Below are positions 39,022 to 50,333 of a stretch of 64,000 bases of DNA, in pieces; position 1 is the first letter of the stretch, and each line of letters starts with the position of its first letter. The notes under the pieces are model-generated. The model ran no database searches. It saw only the letters and a program-made list of their open reading frames with translations, and was not told the DNA's origin. A program made the translations under genes and the position numbers. The stretch spans positions 62,001-126,000 of the forward strand of contig NZ_BMQN01000007.1 of assembly GCF_014648135.1 (NCBI RefSeq), in the 5' to 3' direction. This stretch comes from Deinococcus sedimenti. GTDB lineage: Bacteria; Deinococcota; Deinococci; Deinococcales; Deinococcaceae.

Positions 39022-39213
39022 ATGACCCTCCGCCGCACCCTGACGCTCACCACGCACGCGGACGCCGCCCGCGCCGACCGGGAAGCGAACTGGGCGAAAA
39101 CGCCCCAGGAGCGACTGGCGGAAGTGGAATTCCTGCGCGCGCAGAGGTACCCCGGTGGAACTCCCCCCAGACTTCAAAGAGTTATTGAGTTTGTTGAACG
39201 CCCACGGCGTTAA
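39022..39213 (+). CDS. Small basic protein paired with a nucleotidyltransferase, 63 aa
   Basis: MTLRRTLTLTTHADAARADREANWAKTPQERLAEVEFLRAQRY, then RLQRVIEFVERP. The order TPQERL..E.LR....Y......RLQRV is a pattern I know from short proteins encoded immediately before DUF6036-like nucleotidyltransferases in many bacteria, including cyanobacteria. The gene overlaps the downstream nucleotidyltransferase by 59 nt, which argues for obligate coexpression. A GATACT -10-like box lies 5 nt before the ATG. Probably the partner (antitoxin- or regulator-like) of a toxin-antitoxin-type module; activity not demonstrated. Confidence 0.6.
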   Translation: MTLRRTLTLTTHADAARADREANWAKTPQERLAEVEFLRAQRYPGGTPPRLQRVIEFVERPRR

Positions 39214-39592
39214 GTACCTGCTGGTGGGCGGGTACGCGGTCGGCGCGCACGGCTTTCCCCGGTACACGGGCGACCTTGACCTGTTCTACGGACTGGGCGC
39301 GGAGAACACCTCGCGGCTGGCGGACACACTGACGGAATTCGGGTTGCCCGTGACCGCTGCTGAGATTGACCGGGAGAACGTGATGTTCCGCATGGGCGTG
39401 AAGCCGATCATGGTGGAGTTCATGAGCGAGATCAGCGGCGTGCCGTTCGAGCAGGCGTGGCAGAACCGGGTGTCGTGGACGCTGGGTGACTTGACGGTGC
39501 CCATGATCTCCCTGCCTGACTTGCGGGTGAACAAGCGCGCGTCGGGGCGGCATAAGGATCTGGCGGACCTGGAGGAACTGCCCGAGGCTTAG
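39155..39592 (+). CDS. DUF6036-like nucleotidyltransferase, 145 aa
   Basis: GTG start (VELPPDFKELLSLLNAHGVKYLLVGGYAVGAHG). The nucleotidyltransferase motif is GGYAVGAHGFPRYTGDLDLFYG, with GG and the DxD metal pair; a conserved C-terminal stretch LPDLRVNKRASGRHKDLADLEEL completes the family pattern. These minimal NTases are often found in toxin-antitoxin-like or AbiEii-like modules and may transfer nucleotides to RNA or protein. It is translated from within the 3' end of the 63-aa gene. With the neighbouring NTPase-HEPN gene it forms a small defence-like neighbourhood; no mobility gene is present. Confidence 0.78.
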   Translation: MELPPDFKELLSLLNAHGVKYLLVGGYAVGAHGFPRYTGDLDLFYGLGAENTSRLADTLTEFGLPVTAAEIDRENVMFRMGVKPIMVEFMSEISGVPFEQAWQNRVSWTLGDLTVPMISLPDLRVNKRASGRHKDLADLEELPEA

Positions 39593-39599
39593 CGTCGGT

Positions 39600-40337
39600 T
39601 CAGCTCAGTGCGAGTTCCGGGTCGCGCAGTGCGCTCAGGAAGTTATGCACGGGCAGGTCGGGCAGGTGGTGTTTGCGCCGGAAGGTGCGGAAGTTCTCGT
39701 CCACGGCGGGGTTGCGCTGGTCGCTGCTGCTGCCGCCTTCCACCTGCGTGATGCACGTGACGGTGGGGGTGGGCACGCGGGTCAGGGGCGTGTGCGGGTG
39801 CAGGCGCAGGTACCAGTCCCAGTCGTAGTAGTACGGCAGGGCAGGGTCGTACAGGCCGTGCTGGTCGTGCAGGTCGCGGCGGTACGCGATGGCGGGCATC
39901 AGGATGGGGTTCGTGCGGCGCAGGACGCTGGTGGTGGCGTCCAGGCCGAACGGGATGTCCTCCAGGGTTTCCGTGCCGCGCTGCACGCGGATCACGCCGT
40001 CGGTGTACGCGAATGCGGCGCCTGCGTGCAGGGGGGCGGTGACGGTCTGGAGGTGGTGGGGGTGCCACAGGTCGTCGTCGTCGAGCATGGCGATCAGGTC
40101 GCCGCTGGCGTGCGTGACGGCGTGGTTGCGGGCGTGGACGGCGCCGCGCGTGGGGGCGCGCAGGACGCTCAGGGGGAGGTTCAGGGTGTGGATGGCGTCC
40201 GGGAGGGGAAGGTCGCCGTCGTTCACGACGAGCACCTCGTGGGGCGGCTGGGTCTGTTCGGTGACGGTGCGGAGCGCGTTCATCAGCAGGTGCGGGCGGT
40301 TGTAGGTGGGGATGATGACCGTGACGCGGCGGAGCAT
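39600..40337 (-). CDS. Family 2 glycosyltransferase
   Basis: 245 aa with a GT-A fold: RVTVIIPTYNRPHLLMNALRTVTEQTQPPHEVLVVNDG at the N-terminus, the acceptor/donor segment ARNHAVTHASGDLIAMLDDDDLWHPHHLQTV containing the metal-binding DDD, and YYYDWDWYLRLHPHTPLTRV further on. It probably adds sugars to a cell-envelope polysaccharide. A TAGACT -10 box lies 6 nt before the ATG, so it is an independent leaderless unit. It converges with the nucleotidyltransferase gene, the stops only 7 bp apart. Confidence 0.88.
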   Translation of the reverse strand: MLRRVTVIIPTYNRPHLLMNALRTVTEQTQPPHEVLVVNDGDLPLPDAIHTLNLPLSVLRAPTRGAVHARNHAVTHASGDLIAMLDDDDLWHPHHLQTVTAPLHAGAAFAYTDGVIRVQRGTETLEDIPFGLDATTSVLRRTNPILMPAIAYRRDLHDQHGLYDPALPYYYDWDWYLRLHPHTPLTRVPTPTVTCITQVEGGSSSDQRNPAVDENFRTFRRKHHLPDLPVHNFLSALRDPELALS

Positions 40338-40401
40338 GCCTGGAGTCTAGCGAGGTGGCGGGCGGGCGCGCTGCCCGTTCTGACCTCCGCTCCATTCAAC
40401 G

Positions 40402-40441
40402 CGCGGGAGGCGGGCACGCACGCTGCGCCCCGCCTCCCGCG
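40402..40441 (-). terminator. Hairpin downstream of speA
   Basis: Perfect 13-bp arms (CGCGGGAGGCGGG / CCCGCCTCCCGCG, 14-nt loop), 11 bp after the speA stop. No U-tract on the minus strand. Confidence 0.55.
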
Positions 40442-40452
40442 TCCTGCTTCAC

Positions 40453-42360
<1,908 letters not shown>

Positions 42361-42566
42361 TGAGGGGCGTCCTCCTCCGGGAATGGGGATAGGCTCGCCG
42401 TGCGCGGGGTTCGGAGCGCAGCTCGCGGACGCCGTGCGAAACCGCGCGCATGATACGGCAAACGGCGCGCCCCGCGTGTATTTCGGGCCTTCATGTCGCC
42501 GCCCGGCCTTCATGGGCCTCAACGAGAGGAAGCGCAGCGGCGTTCACCGTGCGCTTCCTCTTCTTC

Positions 42567-42642
<76 letters not shown>

Positions 42643-42691
42643 AGCGGAGAGAAGGTTAACGGCCCGGCGCGCGCTTGTCAAGCCGTCCCGG

Positions 42692-43723
42692 TCAGTGGGC
42701 GGCCGCCCCGGCCGCGGTGGGCGCCAGGATCAGGCGGTCGCGCCCGGCGGACTTCGCGGCGCGCAGGGCCGCGTCGGCCCGTTCGAACGCCACCTGCAGG
42801 CTCTCGCCGCGTTCGGCGCGGGTCAGTCCGGCACTCAGCGTGACGCGCTGCCCGCCGCTGAACTGCCGCGCGGCGATCTCGCGCCGCACCTGCTCGACGA
42901 GGCCCGCGGCGTCGCAGGGGTCGGGCAGCAGCAGCACGAATTCCTCGCCGCCCCAGCGGTACGCCGCGCCGTGCCCGGCCAGGGTGTCCTGAATGACGTC
43001 CGCTACCGCCCGCAGCACCCGGTCCCCGGCGACGTGCCCGTGCGTGTCGTTCACGCGCTTGAAGTGGTCGATGTCCAGCACCGCGACGTGCTGCGCGCCG
43101 GTCGACGCGGGCCGTTCGTTCAGGGCGCGGCGGTTCAGCAGGCCGGTCAGCGGGTCGCGCAGGCGGTCGCGTTCACCGGCCTGGAACCGGGCGTTCATGC
43201 GGGCGAAGGTGCCCGCGTAGTACGTGACGCTCACGCTGATCAGCAGCACCAGCGCCGGCAGGTTGGTGGGGCCGCCGCCCGTCACGCCCTGCACCTGCCA
43301 CCGCCAGCTGAGCAGGCAGACGCTCAGGGTCAGCGCGGCGTTCAGCAGGTACCCGGTCAGGGGCCGGTCGGCGAACAGCAGCGTCCACGCCATCAGGGTG
43401 GCCGGCGTGAGCAGCATGGCGACCATGACCTGCTCGGCGGTGCCCTGGAAGCTGGGCAGGTGGTTCAGGCTGCTCACCAGCAGCACGAACGCCACCGCGC
43501 AGGCCGCGAAGACGTGCCGCAGGACGTCGCGGCCCCGCGCGGGCAGCGAGGCGTGCAGCGCCGCGCCCAGCAGGGCCATGACCGTCAGGATGGGCAGCAC
43601 CACGCCGCGCCCCTCGCCGCCCAGCATCAGGGCCACGGCCACGGCGGGCAGCACCACCCGGAAGTACAGGCGCCCCACCTGATCATGGAGCGGCACGGGT
43701 TCACTGTGGATGCGCTCAGGCAT
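42692..43723 (-). CDS. Membrane GGDEF-domain diguanylate cyclase
   Basis: 343 aa from ATG 43723 with CGGAG 5 nt upstream. Five or six membrane helices (GRLYFRVVLPAVAVALMLGG, VFAACAVAFVLLVSSL and others) are followed by a GGDEF domain with DPLTGLLNRRALNERP, VLDIDHFKRVNDTHGHVAGDRVL and RWGGEEFVLL (GGEEF). The plan matches the tandem pair at 30.7-32.9 kb but the sequence is more distant. Expected to synthesise cyclic di-GMP. The longer open frame upstream crosses the divergent gene and is excluded. Confidence 0.88.
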   Translation of the reverse strand: MPERIHSEPVPLHDQVGRLYFRVVLPAVAVALMLGGEGRGVVLPILTVMALLGAALHASLPARGRDVLRHVFAACAVAFVLLVSSLNHLPSFQGTAEQVMVAMLLTPATLMAWTLLFADRPLTGYLLNAALTLSVCLLSWRWQVQGVTGGGPTNLPALVLLISVSVTYYAGTFARMNARFQAGERDRLRDPLTGLLNRRALNERPASTGAQHVAVLDIDHFKRVNDTHGHVAGDRVLRAVADVIQDTLAGHGAAYRWGGEEFVLLLPDPCDAAGLVEQVRREIAARQFSGGQRVTLSAGLTRAERGESLQVAFERADAALRAAKSAGRDRLILAPTAAGAAAH

Positions 43724-43891
43724 GAGAACTCCGGAGGCGGCGGGAGCTGATCCGCTGCCTGCAGCGTACGCCACGGGCCGTCGCGTGAATCTGACACGCC
43801 CCCCACCCCCGGAACATGAAGGGCGGCGGACGTGAAGGGCCGCCAAACAGCCACGCCCCGGCGGCGCGGCGGGGCAGGCTACGCTCGGGGC

Positions 43892-44899
43892 ATGTTCCGC
43901 GACCCGCTGCGCGCCACCCTGCAGGACCTGGGTGCCGTGCTGGGCCGTGACCTGCGGGGCGGGAGGGCGCTGCTGCGCGCGGCGCTGGCGCGGGGGGGCG
44001 TGGTGGGCGCCGCGCGCAGGGACGCGCGGGTGGTGCGGGGCGTGGGCGGCGTTCCACCGGGCGGGGTGTTCGAACTGGCCAGCGTCAGCAAGCCGTTCAC
44101 GGCGGCGCTGGCAGGCGCGCTGGTCGCGCGGGGGGCGCTGGACTGGCACGCGCCGGTCGCGGCGCTGGGTGGGCCGCTGCGGGGCGTGCCGCGCCACGTG
44201 ACGGCGTGGACGCTGGCGACGCACACGGCGGGCGTGCCGCTGCACCCCGCGCGGGTGGGCGTGACGACCTTCACGCACTTCCATGATCCGTACGGGCCGA
44301 TGACGCCGGGGGCGGTGGTGGGCAGCGTGCGCCGCTGGGCGCGCCCCGGGGGGCGGTTCCAGTACTCGAACCTGGGCGCGGGGCTGCTGGGCCTGGTGGG
44401 GGCGTGGGCGGCGGGCGAGGCGTTCAGTGCGGACGGCTACGCGCGGGCGCTGCGGCGCGAGGTGACCGGGCCACTGGGGCTGAACGTCGCACCGGGCCTC
44501 GCGGGGGACGTGGTGCGGCCCGGCGCGGGCCTGCTGGCGGGCGGGCAGGTGACGGGCTTCGGGCCGCTGGTGGGCGCCGGGGGCCTGTTCAGCTCGGCGG
44601 ACGACCTGCTGACGTTCGGGCAGGCGCAGCTGGCCGGGCGCGTGGGGAGCGCGTGGCTGGACGCGCGGCGCGTGCCGGGCCTACCGCCCGGGGTGGCGGG
44701 GGTCGCGCCGGGCTGGTTCACGCGGGGCGAGCTGCCGGGCGGGGCGCGCTGGCATGACGGCGTGGCGCGCGGCACCCGCACGGGCCTGGGCGTGCACCTC
44801 GGGTCCGGGGCGGTGGTGGTGGTCCTGGCGCGTGGGGGCGTGCCGCTGCTCGGCTCGCGCGGCGCCGTGCCGCTGCTGCTGCAGGCGCTGCTGGACTGA
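43892..44899 (+). CDS. Beta-lactamase-related serine hydrolase, 335 aa
   Basis: Penicillin-binding-protein-like hydrolase of the class C/esterase group: SxxK as FELASVSKPFTAALAGALVA, the YxN motif as RFQYSNLGAGLLG, and a C-terminal HDGVARGTRTGLGV segment in place of the KTG box. No signal peptide is visible, so a cytoplasmic esterase-like role is possible. ATG 43892 (MFRDPLRATLQDL) is chosen over an upstream ATG because a TACGCT -10 box (43880-43885) lies 6 nt before it. The substrate is not predictable. Confidence 0.83.
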   Translation: MFRDPLRATLQDLGAVLGRDLRGGRALLRAALARGGVVGAARRDARVVRGVGGVPPGGVFELASVSKPFTAALAGALVARGALDWHAPVAALGGPLRGVPRHVTAWTLATHTAGVPLHPARVGVTTFTHFHDPYGPMTPGAVVGSVRRWARPGGRFQYSNLGAGLLGLVGAWAAGEAFSADGYARALRREVTGPLGLNVAPGLAGDVVRPGAGLLAGGQVTGFGPLVGAGGLFSSADDLLTFGQAQLAGRVGSAWLDARRVPGLPPGVAGVAPGWFTRGELPGGARWHDGVARGTRTGLGVHLGSGAVVVVLARGGVPLLGSRGAVPLLLQALLD

Positions 44900-44919
44900 G
44901 CAGGCGCTGCTGGACTGAA
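44882..44919. repeat. 19-bp tandem duplication at the 3' end of the hydrolase gene
   Basis: The last codons and stop (CAGGCGCTGCTGGACTGAG, 44882-44900) are repeated immediately (44901-44919) with one difference in the last base. It looks like a replication-slippage duplication; because it includes the stop codon it does not change the protein. Confidence 0.8.
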
Positions 44920-44920
44920 C

Positions 44921-44949
44921 AGCCCCCGGCCAGGGAGGATCCGGGGGCT
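44921..44949. terminator. Bidirectional hairpin between convergent genes
   Basis: Perfect 9-bp arms AGCCCCCGG / CCGGGGGCT with an 11-nt loop between the serine hydrolase and the response regulator gene; no U-tract. Confidence 0.5.
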
Positions 44950-44970
44950 GAGGAGGAGGGGGGTCGCGGG

Positions 44971-45420
44971 TCAGGCGCGCGGGGGGAAGCGCACGAAGGT
45001 CATCCAGAACGACTCGAAGGCGCGCATGGCGCCCAGGAAGTTCTCGAAACCCACGGGTTTGACCACGTACCCGCTGGCGTGCCGCTCGTAGGAGGCGCGC
45101 ACGTCGTCCTCGGCCTGGCTGGTGGTCAGCATCACGACGGGAATGCTGCGCAGGTCAGGGTCGGCCTTCACCTCGGTCAGGACTTCCAGGCCGGTCTTGC
45201 GGGGCATGTTGATGTCCATCAGGATCACGTCCGGGCGGGGGGCTGCGGCGTGTTCTCCCTCGCGGCGCAGGAACCGCAGCGCCTCGACCCCATCCCGCGC
45301 GACGTGCATGCGGTTGGGCACCTGGGCGTCCTCGAAGGCTTCCAGGGTGAGCAGCACGTCGGGTTCGTTGTCCTCGACGAGCAGGATCTCGATGGGTTCG
45401 GTGGTGGGGTCGTGGGTCAT
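44971..45420 (-). CDS. Single-domain response regulator
   Basis: 149-aa receiver domain without an output domain, of the type that partners phytochrome-like kinases (Rcp1-like): EILLVEDNEPDVLLTLEAF with the acidic pair, phospho-acceptor Asp in DVILMDINMPRKTGLEVL, conserved Thr in VVMLTTSQAEDD and Lys in GYVVKPVGFENFL. Its ATG overlaps the stop of the histidine kinase gene as ATGA, so it is the cognate partner. It may relay phosphate or act by protein contact. Confidence 0.92.
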   Translation of the reverse strand: MTHDPTTEPIEILLVEDNEPDVLLTLEAFEDAQVPNRMHVARDGVEALRFLRREGEHAAAPRPDVILMDINMPRKTGLEVLTEVKADPDLRSIPVVMLTTSQAEDDVRASYERHASGYVVKPVGFENFLGAMRAFESFWMTFVRFPPRA

Positions 45421-47690
45421 GGGGTGGGGGGTGCAGGCAGCGTCAGGTGGAAGGTGCTGCCCTGGTCGGGAGCAGAGTCAATCCAGATGTGGCCGCCGTG
45501 ATGCTCCGCGATTTTACGGCAGATGGCGAGGCCCATACCGTTACCGGCGTAGGTTTCCCGGCGGTGAAGTCGCTGGAAGATCTCGAAGATCCGCGCGTGG
45601 TACTCCGGCGCGATGCCGATCCCGTTGTCGCGGACCTGCACGTGAATCAGGTCGCCCTCGCGCCGGGACGTGACGTGCACGCGCGCCACCTCCCCCGAGC
45701 GGTGGAATTTCAGGCCGTTGCTGACGAGGTTCGTCAGCAGCTGGGTCAGCAGGGACTCCTGCCCGAACACCTGATCGGGGGTGTCCCAGGTGAGCGCGCT
45801 GCCGTCGGTGTCCAGGGTCCCCTGCACGTTCTGCTGCACGGTTCCCATCACCTCGTTCAGCGTGACCGGAACGAACGAGGCGTCCGTGCGTTTGAGCCGC
45901 GCGAAGCTCAGCAGGTCCTGAATCAGGCTGCGCATGCGGTCCACGGCGTCCTGCATGAAGTGCAGGTACTGGTCGGCGCGCGGGTCCAGCTGCCCCTGGT
46001 ACCGGCGGGCCAGCAACTCCGCGTAGCTGCCGACCGTGCGCAGCGGTTCCTGCAGGTCGTGACTGGCGACGTACGCGAACTGCTCGAGGTCCTGGTTGCT
46101 GCGTTCGAGGTCCTCGATCAGGTCCTGCAGCTGCTCCTGCGCCCGGACCCGTTCGGTGATGTCCTGCACCATGACGACCGCGCCGCTCAGCTGCCCGCGC
46201 TCATCGTGGGTGGGCGTGACCACGTACGCGACCGGCACGGCGTGCCCCTGAGCGTGCCACATCACGTCCCGGTCCACGCGGCGGGTCTGCCCGTCCCGCA
46301 GCGTCTGGTGGATCGGGCAGTCGGCCAGCGCGTAGGGCGTGCCGTCCTCGTGGTGGTGGTGGACCAGCGCGTGCTGGGCCTGACCGATCATCCGCTCGAT
46401 GCTGTAGCCCAGCATGCGCGCCGCAGCCGGATTCGCGAAGGTGGTGATGCCGCGCGCGTCCAGCCCGAAGATGCCCTCTCCGGCCGCCGTGAGCAGCAGG
46501 GTGCTGAAGCGCGTGACCCGCGCGAGGTCCTCGGTGCGCTGCTGCACCCGCGCCTCCAGTTCGGCGTTCAGGGCCCTGAGGGCCTGCTCGGCCTCGCGGA
46601 TGGCGGTCAGGTCGGTGTGGGTGCCCACCCATTCCAGCAGCGCGCCGGTGTCGTCCGTGACGGGCACCGCCCGCACCTGCATGGGCACGAAGGTGCCGTC
46701 GGCGCGGCGCAGGCGGTGCTCGGTGTCGTACACGCCCCGGCGGCGCACGGCGTCCCGCCACGCCTCGATGGTGTGCGCGCGGTCGTCGGGGTGAATGGCG
46801 TCCAGCCAGCCCACGCCCCGGTACTCGTCGGGGCTCTGGCCGGTGAAGTCCTGCCATTCGGGCTGCGGCGGCTGGAAGTCCCCGTCGGGCCAGGCGTCCC
46901 AGACGATCTGGCTGGTGGCGCGTACCAGCGAGCGGTAGCGGCGCTCGCGCAGGCTCAGTTCGGTCTGCATGGCCTGCTTCTCGGTCACGTCCGCGAACAC
47001 GGTCGTGACCTGCTTGGGCTGGGTCGCGCCCGGCGCGCGGCGCGGAATGGCCGTCACCTGCAGCCAGCGCCACGCCTGATCGTGCGGGTGGTACACGCCC
47101 ATGGGCACCTCGCGCTGCACCTGCAGGGTCTGCAGCGCCTGCACGCTGGGGTGCTGCTCGCCGGGAAAGGGCTGACCGCCCGGGTGAATGGCGCGCCACT
47201 CGGGGTCCATGGAGTCCCGCCCGGTCAGCTGCTCGCGGGTCAGGCCCAGGATCTGCCCGGCGGCAGCGTTGGCCAGCAGGATGCGGGTGTCCGGGGCCTG
47301 CACGGTCATGCCCAGGCCCAGGCCGTCCATGAGTTCCAGCGCGACCTCCAGCGGGTCGCGGGACACGTGCAGGTGCAGCAGCGCCCCGCCCGCCGCGGGA
47401 GCCACGGTCAGCAGGCCGGGCGCGATGGTGTCGACCAGCTGCACCGTCACCTGCTGCGTCACGCCGGTCAGGGCGGCCTGCACGGCCTCGCGGATGGGCG
47501 GCACGCTGGACGGGTCGAACAGCGCCATCCAGTCGCCGTCCGCGGAGTGCTGCCGCACCCGTTCCTGCGCGGCGCGGTTCAGGGTGACGTCACCGGCGCG
47601 CATCAGGGCGACCGGGTCGGGCAGCGCGGCGAGCAGCGCGGCAGCGTCCACGTCGTGGAAGGCCACGCTGCCCGCGTCAGGGGGGGTCAC
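45417..47690 (-). CDS. Multi-PAS sensor histidine kinase
   Basis: 757-aa soluble kinase without membrane helices. It has a short N-terminal PAS-like part, PAS domains at about 115-240, 250-370 (PAC end GTHTDLTAIREAEQALRALNAELEARVQQRTEDL, with coiled coil) and 395-515, then HisKA with His544 in YVASHDLQEPLRTVGSYAELL and an HATPase with DNGIGI and GNGMGLAICRKIAEHHGG. The HisKA is of the type found in phytochrome-like kinases, but no phytochrome chromophore domain is present. The GTG start lies 2 nt after the stop of the DrRRA-like regulator, and the 3' end overlaps the single-domain regulator: one three-gene operon. Confidence 0.92.
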   Translation of the reverse strand: MTPPDAGSVAFHDVDAAALLAALPDPVALMRAGDVTLNRAAQERVRQHSADGDWMALFDPSSVPPIREAVQAALTGVTQQVTVQLVDTIAPGLLTVAPAAGGALLHLHVSRDPLEVALELMDGLGLGMTVQAPDTRILLANAAAGQILGLTREQLTGRDSMDPEWRAIHPGGQPFPGEQHPSVQALQTLQVQREVPMGVYHPHDQAWRWLQVTAIPRRAPGATQPKQVTTVFADVTEKQAMQTELSLRERRYRSLVRATSQIVWDAWPDGDFQPPQPEWQDFTGQSPDEYRGVGWLDAIHPDDRAHTIEAWRDAVRRRGVYDTEHRLRRADGTFVPMQVRAVPVTDDTGALLEWVGTHTDLTAIREAEQALRALNAELEARVQQRTEDLARVTRFSTLLLTAAGEGIFGLDARGITTFANPAAARMLGYSIERMIGQAQHALVHHHHEDGTPYALADCPIHQTLRDGQTRRVDRDVMWHAQGHAVPVAYVVTPTHDERGQLSGAVVMVQDITERVRAQEQLQDLIEDLERSNQDLEQFAYVASHDLQEPLRTVGSYAELLARRYQGQLDPRADQYLHFMQDAVDRMRSLIQDLLSFARLKRTDASFVPVTLNEVMGTVQQNVQGTLDTDGSALTWDTPDQVFGQESLLTQLLTNLVSNGLKFHRSGEVARVHVTSRREGDLIHVQVRDNGIGIAPEYHARIFEIFQRLHRRETYAGNGMGLAICRKIAEHHGGHIWIDSAPDQGSTFHLTLPAPPTP

Positions 47691-47692
47691 GG

Positions 47693-48358
47693 TCAGCCGC
47701 GCAGGGCGTACCCGACGCCTCGCACGGTGCGCAGCAGGCCGTAGCCGTCCAGGTCACGCAGCTTGGCGCGCAGGTTGGCCATGTGCACGTCCACGACGTT
47801 GCTGCCCTCGGGCAGGCGACCCTGCCAGATGTCCTGGCCGATCTCCTGGCGGGAGTACACGCGGCCCGGCTGGCGGATCAGCAGCGCCAGGATGTCGAAC
47901 TCCTTGGGCGACAGGCGCAGTTCGTCGCCCTTGAAGGTCACGAGGCGCTTCTGCGGGTCGAGGGTCAGGTCGCCCATGGTGAGGCTCTCGGTGGTGCGCT
48001 GGCGCAGCTGCACCTTCACGCGCGCGAGCAGTTCGTCCGGGTGGAAGGGCTTGATCAGGTAATCGTCGGCGCCCAGGCCCAGCAGGCGCACCTTCTCGTC
48101 GACGGTGTCGCGGGCGGTCAGCACGATGATCGGCACGCTGCTGTTCTTGCGCAGGCGCTGCACGACGTCCCCGCCGTCAAAGTCCGGCAGGCCCAGGTCC
48201 AGCAGGATCAGGGTGGGTTGTTCCTCGCGCGCCTTGATCAGGCCGTTCATGGCGGAGTCGGCGTGGTCGACTTCGAAGCCGGCGTCGGTGAGGTCCATGC
48301 GCAGGACGTTGGCGATGTCCAGGTCGTCCTCGATGATGAGAATGCGTTGCGGGGTCAC
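47693..48358 (-). CDS. OmpR-type response regulator, probable DrRRA orthologue
   Basis: 221 aa: receiver domain (RILIIEDDLDIANVLRMDL, phospho-acceptor Asp in LILLDLGLPDFDGGDVV, Thr/Lys in VLTARD and YLIKPF) plus a C-terminal winged helix (ELRLSPKEFDILALLIRQPGRVYSRQEIGQDIW, VDVHMANLRAKLRD, TVRGVGYALRG). As I recall, in D. radiodurans the radiation-response regulator DrRRA lies beside RNase J, and here this gene is divergent from rnj, so orthology is likely though not proven. The GTG start lies 6 nt after TATCAT (48365-48370), indicating a leaderless mRNA. First gene of the operon with the multi-PAS kinase. Confidence 0.88.
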   Translation of the reverse strand: MTPQRILIIEDDLDIANVLRMDLTDAGFEVDHADSAMNGLIKAREEQPTLILLDLGLPDFDGGDVVQRLRKNSSVPIIVLTARDTVDEKVRLLGLGADDYLIKPFHPDELLARVKVQLRQRTTESLTMGDLTLDPQKRLVTFKGDELRLSPKEFDILALLIRQPGRVYSRQEIGQDIWQGRLPEGSNVVDVHMANLRAKLRDLDGYGLLRTVRGVGYALRG

Positions 48359-48613
48359 GTCCGTATGATACTGCCGCTCCCGGCGTGATCTTCATGATGT
48401 TTTCTTGATCAAAAGCCCTTGCACATCCAGAAACCGCGTCGGTCGGCGTGCCGGAGTGCGGCGGACCGGGCGCGGTGTGGTACGTTGAACGCACTTCGCT
48501 CCTTCCGGCTGCCCCAGGCGGCCCCGACGGGCGACACAACCCACCCACTCAGGCCGCATTTCCTGGCCCCGCCTTCTCTCACACCCTGCTGCGCGCAGGT
48601 CACCGGAGTCCCC

Positions 48614-50287
<1,674 letters not shown>

Positions 50288-50301
50288 ACGCCCAGTCACC
50301 T

Positions 50302-50333
50302 CATGACCCGCACCCTGTAGGATGCGGGTCATG
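50302..50333. promoter_or_regulatory. 11-bp inverted repeat overlapping promoter and start codon of the orphan gene
   Basis: CATGACCCGCA (50302-50312) and TGCGGGTCATG (50323-50333) are perfect complements with a 10-nt centre. The right arm ends with the ATG of the 50331 gene, and the TAGGAT -10 (50318-50323) lies in the centre. It could be an operator for autoregulation, a start-masking hairpin, or the rnj 3' hairpin. Confidence 0.55.

Noticed and set aside
38827..39053. Gene remnant between the NTPase gene and the small-protein gene
   Set aside because: Short minus-strand frames here have no start signals or recognisable protein features and cross the GC transition; treated as noncoding.
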